This document shows, piece by piece, positions 37,901 through 48,258 of a DNA stretch of 64,000 bases; the stretch's first letter is position 1; the number at the start of each line of letters is the position of its first letter. Source of the stretch: Anastrepha obliqua (Eukaryota > Arthropoda > Insecta > Diptera > Tephritidae); assembly GCF_027943255.1 (NCBI RefSeq), contig NC_072896.1, positions 48,324,501 through 48,388,500 on the forward strand. The letters run 5' to 3'. Position numbers and translations under genes: made by a program. The notes beneath the pieces are model-generated. The model saw only the letters and a program-made list of their open reading frames with translations, was not told where the DNA came from and did no database searches.

Positions 37901-38339
37901 CTAGATCAAGATCTGGTCATCGTCTGGAACGTGACGTTGAAACAGGCGTGTTAACTACGCGCCATGCACGCAAAGCAGTGGCTTTACAAAAGAATATGCG
38001 CAACGGAACTGCCACTGATGTTGCACTAGTCAATAGCACGTCGGCGGAAGAAGTAGCAAATGGTCCGTTGACAGGGCGTAACTGTTAGTCTTTTAGTAAT
38101 GAAAAGTAAACACTCTAACGACATATTTTGTTTTTTTTTTTTTTTGCTCTGTATTCTATTTTCTGCTAACAGGTTTAGCCAATTCCGGTGATATAGTGCT
38201 AGAGAAAATCGTAGAGGAGGATAATACGTATATTAACGATCGAAGCGCTGGCATTTCGCCCATAGAGATCGAGAATGATACAAAACAATTGCTGAGGAGA
38301 GAGTCTTTAAATGAAACAATCAATATAACACGAATATAA
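34930..38339 (+). CDS. Unrecognised two-transmembrane protein, 4 coding exons
   Basis: I do not recognise the family. Coding exons 34930-35136, 35258-35369, 37760-38083 and 38173-38339 join in phase with GT-AG sites, giving 269 aa. Residues 10-35 are strongly basic (KRQRKRRDEQKRARERR). A Ser-rich stretch follows, then TM1 at about 72-97 (IGMLHIGIVFIVFGIFLCGA), a short loop with WW, and TM2 at about 116-137 (LFSLGLGLFLLVLNCLI). The C-terminal ~130 residues are polar with EEEDLEDYVQRQLTRSRSGH. N- and C-termini are predicted on the same side. A splice acceptor just 5' of the ATG implies non-coding upstream exon(s). The 3' UTR runs to about 39080 (AATAAA at 39070). The 2.4 kb second intron holds a SINE and LINE pieces. 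Codon use, splice sites and a decayed second copy of the 3' end support a real gene. Confidence 0.85.
35495..35714 (-). repeat. tRNA-derived SINE, reverse (two-TM intron 2)
   Basis: It starts GGGGTGTGCGTCTTGGTGTT, includes GCCTGCCGGGGGGCGACCGC and TTAGAAAAAACTG, and ends with the head CATTCGGCTACGGCGGCCGC (inverted). The B-box part is poorly kept. Confidence 0.65.
36025..36805 (+). pseudogene. LINE (RTE-like) reverse transcriptase fragment (two-TM intron 2)
   Basis: The plus strand has KDVRQGCLLSPL (the RT G-V-R-Q-G...L-S-P motif) near 36055 in a broken frame, and a C-terminal part ending SRRGGRPRQLWMHT near 36660, followed by TWNQIRYIAADCNHWRTFVS. Stops and frameshifts are frequent. Confidence 0.6.
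36890..37065 (-). pseudogene. IS630/mariner-like transposase fragment (two-TM intron 2)
   Basis: The minus strand reads QDRNIRAYFFREESINGPQY and KAIVTDFLWPELENHELW. It lines up with the RELINDFLWPKLDGIALDNV segment at about 61260, just before the second catalytic Asp. Confidence 0.55.
37115..37500 (-). pseudogene. LINE (RTE-like) fragment, reverse (two-TM intron 2)
   Basis: The minus strand gives KAEKLVPLARTVGLEVSIAK, TKAIKVNHNNARQILLDG, then FYYLGCIITANGGADENVNC. After a join it ends with GGRPKN..., DISWDSTKTTAQ and VRWKSLVEAL. It is the same family as 57590-57958, with an internal deletion. Confidence 0.65.
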
Positions 38340-39180
38340 AATTTAATGATGTACACTTTGATATTTAACAAATTAATATTTTACTATTTATTATAAAGAC
38401 TTTTATTTAAATTTAAGCCTTTAAACTATAAGTAAAATTTGAAATATAAGATAGTTCAAGAAAATCCCATGTGACCATATTTTTTAACAAATGTCTTTTA
38501 TAAGAATTTTCGTATTTGCATATATGTATACCTAATTAATAACATTTGTAAATCGAGAAATCGTGCATATACGTACATTATTTCCTAAATATGATGAATT
38601 ATAAAAGAAAAAGAAAAACAAAAAATAGAAGATTCAATGTCGTCAAGTGAAAAACCAAAAGAGAAATAATAAAACAGATTATATAGTGCATACATACATA
38701 CATATAAACAATAAATAGTACATACAATTTTTCGCACAACCTTAAAGAATTATCATACTAAGGCACTTGAACCGCATATGTCATTAACCACAGTTTAAAA
38801 TACGATTCCTAAAATAGCACTTCAAAGTAAAACTCAAATAGATATGTATGTATATGTGAATGTATAAAATACTCGTACTGTATTTATACGAACCCTAAGC
38901 CGAAAATATTTCCAACTATGAAAATGCAAAATAATTGCATACCGCAAATTTAAATACAATATTGCATTATCTTTGAAATTAAATCTAATATAGAAGGGAA
39001 ACGAAAGTAAAAATAAGAATAAACGTAAAAAATATTAATTATATGCACAATTCGATGAAAAGACTTTTAAATAAAGCTGCATATATACATGTATATATAT
39101 GTATGTATAATACGAAATGTATCTTAACATAGTCTAATCTAAACTATACTTAAAACATATATATTATATATATTTTATAA
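38340..39180 (+). other. 3' UTR of the two-TM gene
   Basis: AT-rich non-coding sequence follows the stop codon. It contains AATAAA near 39070 and several ATGTATGTAT-type simple stretches. Its sequence recurs in diverged form at 46100-46790, showing that this tail was once duplicated. Confidence 0.55.
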
Positions 39181-39524
39181 CGCTCTAGGCAAACTTGAAA
39201 TATGTACATATGTATGTAGTTATACCTACTAAATCTTTATACTCTAATCCTTGCGGTATTTATTAATAGTAGCCTCAGTGCTTTAGCTTCGATGGCCAAT
39301 GAAGGGATGTACGTTTTTTAAATAACTAATACACAGGTTTACAAATAATTAATGTTATTTTTTACTCAAGAACCAGATTATCTAGTCATAATCGTCATAT
39401 TTTACCTATTTCAATATCTTTTTCATACCTTTTTATGCTTCTTTTGTGTTGACAGAATGAGAATTATGAGATTGGATAGTTTCGCCTTCCTCTTGATATG
39501 GATATTAACCCTCTGCGGTCGTAT

Positions 39525-39780
39525 TAAATATATCAGACGTCAGCACCATTATCATCTGTTTCTGCCATTGGCACATAGGGCCTCAGTAAAACATCTCCAT
39601 CTGGTTCTGTTTTTTGCAAGAAGCTTGATTTCGTTCCAAGTTTTTCCGGACGTTTCAACTTCCTTCTGGACTCTTCTCCTTGACGGCAGATTTCATTTGC
39701 GTGTGTATGCCCAATCCACCTCCACTTTCGCAGTTTTACCTTGTCGTGCTGGTCGGAATTAATTTCATTGACAGAGCAGT
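39525..39780 (-). pseudogene. LINE (RTE-like) C-terminal fragment
   Basis: The minus strand has KLRKWRWIGHTH and, in another frame, KTWNEIKLLAKNRTRWRCFT followed by EALCANGRN. Both are hallmark C-terminal blocks of this LINE group. Confidence 0.6.
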
Positions 39781-39833
39781 GACACATAACATCTAAGCTT
39801 ATGAAGGATAAACACGATTTATTAATTCTATAT

Positions 39834-40145
39834 TCGGCGGCCACCGTAGCCGACTACCATGCGGTATTCAGAGAGAACGTAGATTCGAATCTCGGTAAAA
39901 CACCAAAATGAAGAAAAAGTTTTTTGTAATAAGAGTCCCACCTCGGCAGGCAATGGCAAACCTCCGAGTGTATTTCTGTCATAAAAAAGCTTTTCTGCCG
40001 CTCGGAGTTGGCTTACAGTTTCAAGGCTGCAGGTCCCTCCATTTGCGGAACAACATCAAGACGCACGCCACAAATAGAAGGAGGAACTCGGCCAAACACA
40101 TAGAAATGATATACGCGCCAATTATATGTATAAATATATATATTA
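39834..40145 (+). repeat. tRNA-derived SINE, long copy
   Basis: The head GGCGGCCACCGTAGCCGACT has a small deletion, then a B-box-like GATTCGAATCTC, ACACCAAAATGAAGAAAAAG, GGCAATGGCAAACCTCCGAG, the GCCGCTCGGAGTTGGC segment, GGAACAACATCAAGACGCAC and a TATATA-rich tail. This copy retains the middle section deleted in the 19398 copy. Confidence 0.8.
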
Positions 40146-40254
40146 TATATAGGTATATAATATATTAATTCTATAAATAAGTATAAAAAATTGCTACTCA
40201 ATCGGTGAAGGAAAAGCGTATCTTTGTTGGTTCACAAAATACTGTTTCCTATGT

Positions 40255-40533
40255 AGATCGACGTGCTCAAATAGTTTACAGAAGCGGTAAGAATGAGGAG
40301 GAGGAAGAGTGTGTCAGGCATCTTCCTGCGTGGCATGGTATTAGGTTTAGATACTTTGGCTTATCGTTCTTGAATGTCACTAGTGACCTTAAGGATATAA
40401 GTATCAGCCAGGTCTTCACTTAAAATAAGATGGCTTAATGAGGAGTGACAAGTGAACTGCAACTGTGGTACCACATCGGATCGGTTACGGTTTAGAGACT
40501 GACTGCCACTTCCACCTGCCTACCTACCTACTA
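40255..40533 (+). pseudogene. LOA/R1-like LINE C-terminus and 3' tail
   Basis: CRSGKNEEEEECVRHL parallels CRSCLNTEEEETVRHLLCEC of the element at 59963-61190. The fragment ends with the same CCTACCTACCTACTA tail, so it is a 5'-truncated copy of that family. Confidence 0.6.
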
Positions 40534-42479
40534 TGAATTTTTTCTTATTTCATTTATGCAGCAACAAATCTTTAATACTCAGTAAATAAATAATTTATTT
40601 TGCGGTTGGAATCTTTTTATTTTGCAGTTGGAATTTTTTAGGGAAATTTGATAAAAATATTATTAATTTGTAGTTTTATAAATAAAATTTTCTTTTCTAA
40701 GTAATTTGTAAACTATTTAGTAAAACCAACTAATGATATCGCAAAAATCGATTCTGTGTTGGCGGCCACTTGTTAAGCTTTATTTAAAAATGGCCAATGC
40801 ATAAATGAATATTTTTATTCTCATGCGAATAACTTTTAACTTTTATAACTCTATTGGAGAATTTTTTTCATTTATATTTTTATTTTTTTTCTAGCTATCT
40901 CGTGTTTTAGTCGAAAAAAGGAAAATCGTTTTTTATATATTATTTAAAATATAAATCACAAATTTTCATATCTTTGCAAAAAAAAAAATTTTATAACTTT
41001 GAATTTTTTTAACTTTGTAAATATCTTGAAAACGTTTAATTTTAATTAAAAATAAAGCCTGTAATTTTATATATCACTTGTTTTTCATCAGTTAACGAAA
41101 TTTCTAGTAATTCAAAATTTTTGATCTAACTTTTCTCCTTTGTTTTTTAAAATCGAACTTTTTTTCAAAACCTTTCTTTGGCGATATCTCGAAAACAACA
41201 CCTTATAAATGTAAAGTTTTCGCGCTCAGCGACCGATTTGACATAAGAATTGAATGATTTGTTTCTTCGGTGAAAAAGTCATTAGTTATTCGTAAGCCAG
41301 TGTAATTACATAATAAAACTATAATTTCTTACTACTTCTTGGTAAAACTTTTTTTTAGTTTTCAAGTGGAACTAAGTTCGTTTCTTCAATTTAATTGACT
41401 TTTGTATATATTTTAGTAAAATTAAATTTATATACGTATCCGATTTTCTATACATATATACTATTTATTTTAAGATTTCCAAAGCATATACAGTAGCAGA
41501 CAGAAGTATTGGTACATTTGGTATTACAAAAATGTATTTCTAATTTTAATTAAAATATAAAAAATATTAATTTTCGCATATTTTCCATAATCTTCTCATT
41601 GATTACCTATCAATTTATAGGAAAAATTTTATAGATATATTATTTTTTACATACACAATAACAAACCCAGTAAACTCAACTAATAGAAATTTAGCAATTG
41701 CGTATGTAGAGGGAAAAACAAGCCAATACAAAAATTAATAAGGTTAAAAAACTTTTTCATGCAATTTGAAAAGATTATTTAAAATATATATTTTTTTTAA
41801 CATTTTTGTTATTATTATTATAATTTTTTCCTTTGTAAAACAGTTTATAACAGCACTCTCACCAAATTTCTTCAGATTTATGTAGTATAAAAGGGTTACA
41901 AAACTACCTTCGGTAGTGTTGCAAAAATCGCGAAGTTGCGCCCATCAAATGTTTCGATTATCGAGTTATTGATGTAACTTAAGAAATATGGCTTCTAAAT
42001 GTATAAAATTATGGGGATATGCGGTAACAAACCTCGAAAAATAGTATTGAAGAATACATTTAATTTTTTTTTGGCATATTTTTCTGTTTAATATGAAGTT
42101 TACTATATGCGTTGTGAGCCCTATAATAAAAAAAAACACTTAAAATATACAAAATAGATGTCTTTTGAAGTACCTCTATTAATTTTAAATACTCTAAATG
42201 GTCAAAAGCGCAGTTAGGGTACTCTCTGTTGCGTATTATCTGGTGTATTGAGTTTGCCGCCTATTAACTTGAAAACATTTTGCCATCTGGTTTCATTTCT
42301 TCTTTTGTTTTGCATACAAATTAGAGATATCATTGTGGCTAAAATTTCCTCGAATTGGTTTCTTTTTATTGGCGGTGAAAAATGGAAGACATGTAATAAG
42401 TTTTGGTAATTTGATCAAGTCCAAATTTTGTTAGGTGCTGGCTTAAATTTTTTTGTGATTGCGACCAAACTAATTTACT
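40534..42479. other. AT-rich intergenic stretch with Tc1-like terminus
   Basis: A Tc1-like end, CAGTAGCAGACAGAAGTATT followed by GGTACA, lies at 41491. The rest is very AT-rich, with no coding frame. Long A/T tracts resemble the interior of non-autonomous DNA transposons, but no boundary is convincing. Confidence 0.35.
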
Positions 42480-42690
42480 TAAGGCGAATTCATATAAGAA
42501 CAGCTGATAAGTTTTTTTCTTTTGTTTTGGTAGTTTAAATCTCAAAGTAATCTGTTTTGTTAATATTCTGATTGAAATTCATGGAAAGTAATCAGCTGAT
42601 TTTGATATTGAACCAAATTGAAAAAACAAAACACTTGCAAATTTTGTTTTTACACTAATGCTACCACCTTGTATGAATATATTCGCCTCG
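42480..42690. mobile_element. CAAGGCGAAT-family MITE
   Basis: The left end is AAGGCGAATTCATATAAGAA. The right end inverted is GAGGCGAATATATTCATACA followed by AGGTGGTAGCA. No coding content is present. It is the first of three adjacent copies. Confidence 0.65.
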
Positions 42691-42734
42691 ATTTCATCAT
42701 ATCAGCACAGAAAAATAAATTGATGGATCCAAGG

Positions 42735-42960
42735 CAAGGCGAATTTATTACAGGTGACAGCAAACACATATAAGTAAAACCCTACATGTATTTGTTGTTG
42801 CGTTTGGTACAAGCATCACGTCAAAATCAATAATCAAATGTAAACATACGAATGTAAACATACCAATACATATAAACAAAGCATATCATTTTGACGTAAG
42901 CCATAACTACGGCGAAAAATTCAGCTGGGTGAATGCTGTCACCTTAATAAATCCACCTTG
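42735..42960. mobile_element. CAAGGCGAAT-family MITE
   Basis: CAAGGCGAATTTATTACAGG opens the copy, and the inverse of CACCTTAATAAATCCACCTTG closes it. CAGCTGATAAG/CAGCTG motifs inside recur in other copies. Confidence 0.65.
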
Positions 42961-42963
42961 ATC

Positions 42964-43200
42964 CAAGGCGAATCTATTCAAGGTAGTGACATTCGAGCAA
43001 CAACTGCATTTTTTAAATTTGAAATGTCAAGGATAGAAGAATGAAATGAATGACAATTAGATAAAATTAGTTTGTCGCGCATTCACAACACAACAACAAC
43101 TTTCTGTCATTCCGATTTACTGGTATTTCTAAATTAAAGGCGAAATGAAGAAGAAGAACTTAACGACTCTAATCAGACCATCTTCTATAGATACGCCTTG
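42964..43200. mobile_element. CAAGGCGAAT-family MITE, directly adjacent copy
   Basis: CAAGGCGAATCTATTCAAGG begins three bases after the previous copy ends. The right end inverted is CAAGGCGTATCTATAGAAGA. Confidence 0.65.
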
Positions 43201-43572
43201 GATTGGAGGTAATCTTTAAACACAAGGTCAGTGTGTGAGATCAGAGAAACTCCCTTTGGTGGTTAACGCAGTTTCAAAACATAGAAGTTGTAAAGCAAGG
43301 GAGAAAGGACATCACTCTGCTGTATCCCTTGTCTTATTCTCCTCTCTTTTGAGATTTAATGTCGAAGTATTAGGAGCCTGTACAGATTATAACTTTGTGA
43401 AATATGCTACTACCGTTGGACTCATGTTTTTCAACATTAACATACCTTCCACTCACTCGGAGCACTCGGAGTGCACTCGGAGTTCCTTCCGCAAGGCCGA
43501 TCGGTTAACGCTGAATAAACGCTGAAGCGTTTGCGCGAGAAGTTATTTACTATAGTTCGTCGCTGCCAATGA
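43201..43572. other. Stretch between MITEs and palindrome
   Basis: It holds a short CACTCGGAG motif three times in a row at about 43453-43482, and a 96-codon open frame with no family match. No gene is supported. Confidence 0.35.
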
Positions 43573-44440
43573 CTTTGGATGCTTTCCATTTCAATTCAAC
43601 CGGGCTATTCGGGTCATGTTCTTCGATTTCGATGTAACTCAAATATGTTGCTCTCTGGTCAAAATAATGAGACACGTATTTTTTTGTTCGCCCGAAAAAC
43701 ATTTTTTTCAAGAGTTATCGGCAATTTTGTTTTTCGGCTCAAATTCGATTTTTTTTAATTATGTAAGAAATTTTTTTTTTTAAATGCCCATAACTTAGTC
43801 AAAAATGAACCGATTTTAATAGTTCTGGGTTCAAAATGATCGTAATTACTTACACGAGCGACTTCATGTAGAAACAATTGCAAAAAAGTAGTTGAACATT
43901 TTTTATTTAGCAAAAAAGAAAAAAAATTTAAATTTTTTCGAAATTAAATATTTCAAAAAGTGTATTTTTGTTTTTTTTTATAACTTTTTTTAAATCAAAA
44001 TGACATCTCAAACTTTAATTGAGCTGAATGCCTAGTAGCTAAAATGCGTTGTTTTTGAGTAATGAATTTTTGAGTAAAAAACCTGTTTCGCCCTTTTTGT
44101 TTTTTGCAAAATAAAAATTTTCAACTACCTTTATGCAACTGTTTCTACATGAAATCGCTCGTGTAAGTAATTACGATCATTTTGAACCCAGAACTATTAA
44201 AATCGGTTCATTTTTGACTAAGTTATGGGCATTTAAAAAAAAAAAATTTCTTACATAATTAAAAAAAATCGAATTTGAGCCGAAAAACAAAATTGCCGAT
44301 AACTCTTGAAAAAAATGTTTTTCGGGCGAACAAAAAAATACGTGTCTCATTATTTTGACCAGAGAGCAACATATTTGAGTTACATCGAAATCGAAGAACA
44401 TGACCCGAATAGCCCGGTTGAATTGAAATGGAAAGCATCT
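43573..44440. repeat. Large near-perfect inverted repeat (palindrome)
   Basis: The left arm, from GGATGCTTTCCATTTCAATT (43577) to about 43925, is repeated inverted from about 44090 to 44439 (ending AATTGAAATGGAAAGCATC). The arms are about 350 bp with only a few mismatches and small length differences in A/T runs, and a spacer of about 165 bp lies between. Neither arm nor spacer has a credible gene. The open frames inside come from the arms. Confidence 0.85.
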
Positions 44441-45094
44441 TTGGAGTATTTTGACTGATGGCCACCTGAACTTCATTGCTGGAGAGAGCAGCGTGATGCA
44501 TGGTTCTATCGGAGGATGCCATTCCGATGGCAGGTGGTTCTATGAGACGGAATGACTCGGATTTTTCCCGACCAAGGGTTACCGCTCGAGGAAACTATCA
44601 CTCTTTAGTATAGCGAATTTAACCTCCTTAAAGTAATGTGCAACTACATATGTATTAGAAACAATATAAATTGGGTGAAACTGGCTGGTCAGAAGAAATA
44701 GTCGTGTTGCTGAGCCCTAGATCAGTTTGAAAGAAGTGCTAAAGATTATCATAACATAAAAGCATTGAAGCAGAAAAAAAATGTGACCATCAAAGGCAAC
44801 TAGCTCAATAATTTTACTTTCAACAACACTATCCATTGCGCAACACGTGACAATGTTTATCTCGTAAGGCCCCGATAGACCTTTTGGCATGGGAAATGGT
44901 GTTGATATATATTTACAATGTGGTATGAGCGATCGTCGACAGATGTCACAGATAGCGCGGATTGAAATGCGACCGGCCAGCGCTGGACTGAGAAAATGCA
45001 ATCAATAAAAGAATTTTCGATGCCCACAATTTGTTTGTCAGAAAAATGTTAGGAGGCAAAAACTTCAAAAAAATAAATAAATAAATAGGGTTTG
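44441..45094. other. Unassigned stretch right of palindrome
   Basis: No gene family is recognised. A minus-strand 94-codon frame at 45001-44717 has cysteines (ICDICRRSLIPHC) but no start context or family match that I can support. Confidence 0.3.
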
Positions 45095-45262
45095 TTCAAA
45101 ACTGAAAAATAACCATTCGTTTATGTAAGCAATTCCTCGTTTAAATAAAATATTTTTCCCGCCAGCCATTTTTTTAAATTCAGGAACAATTAGTAGTCCG
45201 AGGGATCTGAAGGGGATGTGAAACGCGCTGGAGCCCTACTTTCATTCAAACGACCATCGTAT
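45095..45262 (-). pseudogene. Mariner transposase fragment
   Basis: The minus strand gives SHPLQIP, then LIVPEFKKMAGGKN and, one frame over, NEELLT.TNGYFS. These correspond to the mariner HPPYSPDL, LFPxxKKxLxGKK and NEExIAETxAYF segments, with several frameshifts. Confidence 0.5.
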
Positions 45263-45711
45263 ATGTATAATGCAAATTAAAATGGTGAATGGTATCAGAG
45301 ATTTCATTAACATTCTCTGTTACCATTATTAAACCAGAATTACAGCGCGCGTCAAAAATTAATGAAGTTTCACCTTTCATTTGGATGAGTTGCTGATGTT
45401 GTTTTTTACTCCACAGTCGGTGGATATCATATTTTGGAATTTTTGTTTCTTAATTGGTTGAGATACAGTTATTAACTTCATCGGCGAATTAACTCATATT
45501 GCCTTTCTTGAAGTGCAAATTTACCTTCGGGAAGTAACAAGTGATGCCTTAATGGAGTCCTTCATTTCTGTTTGGGCCTGACAGCAATTCAGAGTGCACT
45601 AAATCACAGCAATCCGAAAAATGCAATTGATTTTCGAGCGGCTTCGTCTTTCGTATATAGTCTTGTTGCCTTGGAAGCCCTATTGAGCATGCTGGTATCT
45701 TCTTTGCCTTC
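45263..45711. other. Intergenic stretch, no gene recognised
   Basis: Nothing beyond short open frames without a family match is seen. Confidence 0.3.
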
Positions 45712-45913
45712 CAAGGCGCATTTATTGAAGGTGGTGGCACTAGACCAACAACAATATTTTGTACGTTTGATGGTCACAGCAAGGTATTACCGAAGTAGAA
45801 AACAAAAAATCAATTCGCCCGGTTTTATTCTGTGATGACAGATACATGGACACAGTGAAAGAAAAAAACAAATCAGCTGATTTACCAACACCACCTTTAA
45901 TAGATTCGCCTTG
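45712..45913. mobile_element. CAAGGCGAAT-family MITE, complete copy
   Basis: The left end is CAAGGCGCATTTATTGAAGG followed by TGGTGGCACTA. The right end inverted is CAAGGCGAATCTATTAAAGG followed by TGGTGTTG. At about 200 bp without coding capacity, it is the best reference copy in the window. Confidence 0.8.
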
Positions 45914-46056
45914 TTGCCTTCTCAGCAGTTAGCAAAACGTTTCGTGCAAGTGGAAAAACGTGTATTTTGCTATCTGCATCGAAATCTCCTTTTTTCGATT
46001 TATGGAACTTTCTCTTATATGTAGGTATATGTATTCCTGGTTTTATTTTTTTCTTT

Positions 46057-46790
46057 CTGGATAATTCTCTTAGAAATTGAGAATGATAAAAAAGCGTTGG
46101 GAATATCATTATAATGAAACTAAACAATCAATATAACGCGATTATAAAAAAATTATGATGTACACTTTAATAATTAAAAATTTAACTGTTTTTATTAAAG
46201 AAAAACTTTTCATTTAATCTTAAGTATTTAAAACATAAGCGAATATTCAAATGTTTTATGAAATAGTTAAAGAAAAATCTCATGTGATCATATTTTTTAA
46301 TAAACGTATTTATATTCGAATTTTCGCATTTCTGTATATTTACCTACGGAGAAAATTAAATTTATATTATTACCTAAAAATAAATGAAAAACGTAGTAAA
46401 CGACGTGAGCTCAAAGGCAGAATTACAATCGTATAAGTATTGTATATTAAATACATAGAATTCCTCGTCCAAGATTTAAAAATATAACTATGTACTAACG
46501 CACTTTTACATCATGTCAATAAATGACTTTTAAAATTGAACATTCAAATAAGAATTGCCAACCAGAAATATCTATGTTTAACAATGAAAGCTCGAAATAA
46601 CTGCTGCAACATTTAAATATTATATCTTATTAAATTTGCAATTTGATTTAATATAGGAATGAAAAAATATATATCTATATATTTGCACAATTTAAAATCA
46701 TGTGAAGAGACTTTTCGAATAAAGCTAAATGTATAAATATGAAACAAATTCTACTCACTATAGTATAATTTAAAATAAGTATATAAGTAC
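46057..46790 (+). pseudogene. Decayed duplicate of the two-TM gene's terminal exon and 3' UTR
   Basis: TTAGAAATTGAGAATGATAA matches ATAGAGATCGAGAATGATAC (38257-38280) of the last coding exon. TGAAACTAAACAATCAATAT and GATGTACACTTTAATAATTA then follow in the same order as 38311-38360. Further collinear matches are ATGTGATCATATTTTTTAAT (versus 38470), a segment like 38935-38990, and GCACAATTTAAAATC...AATAAAGCT (versus 39044-39080). The coding part breaks with a stop soon after LEIENDKKALG. Upstream exons are absent. Confidence 0.7.
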
Positions 46791-47363
46791 AAGGTGGCGC
46801 AAAGTTAATCATTTGATTATTTTTGAATAACTTTTTTACTAAAAAAATATTTTGTCTCTTGGAAATCTCTATTTTGTCCTTTACGCGCTCGATTGCTTGC
46901 CTGTTTAGGTACTGCGGCTGTGTAGTACGCAAGTGTCAAATAAGATTGAGGTACGACACCATTTGCAAAAATTATAAATCTTGCGGTAGAGTGATTAATT
47001 TTGCATCACCTTACATATACATACATATATTTGGACTTCATATGCTTGTGTGCATAATTTACATTCGAATACATACAGAAAGAATGCCAAGTGTATCCGC
47101 TGAAAAACTTCATCGCTTAAATTTTTTGGTAAACAATTTTTTGTTTTTTAATTTCAGTATTTTTGTTTTTTTCATTAATCAGAGCTGAGAAATTTTACTT
47201 TAAATGATGTCTTAGTACAGTTGTTACAAACAAAACGTTTATGGGTACCTCGATTAAGAAGAATTAAAATAGTAGAACTTTGAAAAAAAAAAATTAAAAT
47301 TTTTAATAAAAAAAAAATTTTAATTTTTAATTAATTCAATTTTTTTTAATTAAAATTGTTTTT
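46791..47363. other. Intergenic stretch, AT-rich
   Basis: GCAAAGTTAATCATTTGATT at about 46799, with its near-inverse around 46970-47010 (GATTAATTTTGCATCACCTT), suggests a small inverted-repeat element. No gene is seen. Confidence 0.3.
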
Positions 47364-47592
47364 GTGCTAAAATTAAGATCAAATTCATTACCATAATTCA
47401 AAAAAAAAAAAATTTCAATTTTTAATTAATTCAATTTTTTTTAATTGATGATTAATTATGCTAAAATTAAGATCAAATTCATTACCATTTTTGTTATCGG
47501 AAAATACGAAAAATATTAAAATTTTTTTTGTGCTAAAATTAAGATCAAATTCATTACCATATTTGTTATCGGAAAATACGAAAAATAGAAAC
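47364..47592 (+). repeat. Imperfect tandem repeat, three units
   Basis: GCTAAAATTAAGATCAAATT followed by CATTACCAT occurs at about 47366, 47459 and 47533. The last two units continue with TTTGTTATCGGAAAATACGA. Unit spacing is about 75-93 bp. Confidence 0.75.
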
Positions 47593-47734
47593 CATTTTTT
47601 TTTTTCTTTTAGCCTAGACAGTCGGCGGCGTTAATCGGGATCACCAGCGCAATTACTTCTAATTAAAATTATACTGTGACAGACAGTTGTTACACGGACT
47701 AGTGAACAGCTGATTTGTTTATTGAGTAGTTTTG

Positions 47735-48258
47735 TCAATAAAAAATTTCAAAAAACATAAAAATTAATAATTGTAAAAGTTATCCCTGTTTGTGTGGAGC
47801 CCGGTACAATGGTACAAGAGAAATAAGTTTTGTTATTAGATAATCTTGTGCCTGATCGAAGTTTTTTTTTCAAAATTAACAATATGGCGGCCTCAGGAAA
47901 TATTTTTCAGATTTTTGAGAAAAAACCGACAATTAATTGTTTAAAAAAGTCAGGCACGAGTTTTTTATGTTTCAAAAGCGATATAAATTTTATTGAAATC
48001 TATCAAGCGGTTTTTAAGTTACGGTGATCACCACTTCAAAAAACATACTTTTGAGAAAAACGCATTTAAAGTTTTTGTTTTTGCTTGTTTTTGCCCTAGC
48101 GCCCTTTGTTAATTGTTGAATAACTCGAAAAGTATTTGTCGGGTTTCCTTCAAATTTTCACACAATGTAATAAATATTATATATAAAAAAATATTATACT
48201 TTAAGAAAGTGCAAAAAAAATTCAATTTTTTTTAATTCTGACTACCCCTAACCCATTA
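47735..48258. mobile_element. TTAA-bounded MITE, 5'-truncated second copy
   Basis: The internal order AAAGTTATCCCTGTTTGTGT, ATAATCTTGTGCCTGATCGA, ATATGGCGGCCTCAGGAAAT and GTTGAATAACTCGAAAAGTA parallels 28905-29330. The copy ends CTGACTACCCCTAACCCATT followed by AA. The left terminus is lost. Confidence 0.7.

Noticed and set aside
39352..39762. 136-codon plus-strand open frame with hydrophobic start
   Set aside because: The second half is antisense to an RTE-like LINE fragment, and the first half is AT-rich low-complexity sequence. No family match.
44177..44522. Two overlapping minus-strand frames of about 90-100 codons
   Set aside because: They are made by the right arm of the palindrome and are Phe/Lys-rich from A/T runs. 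They do not resemble proteins.
47364..47592. CRISPR-like array
   Set aside because: There are only three diverged units with similar, not unique, spacers in an animal genome. This is a minisatellite.
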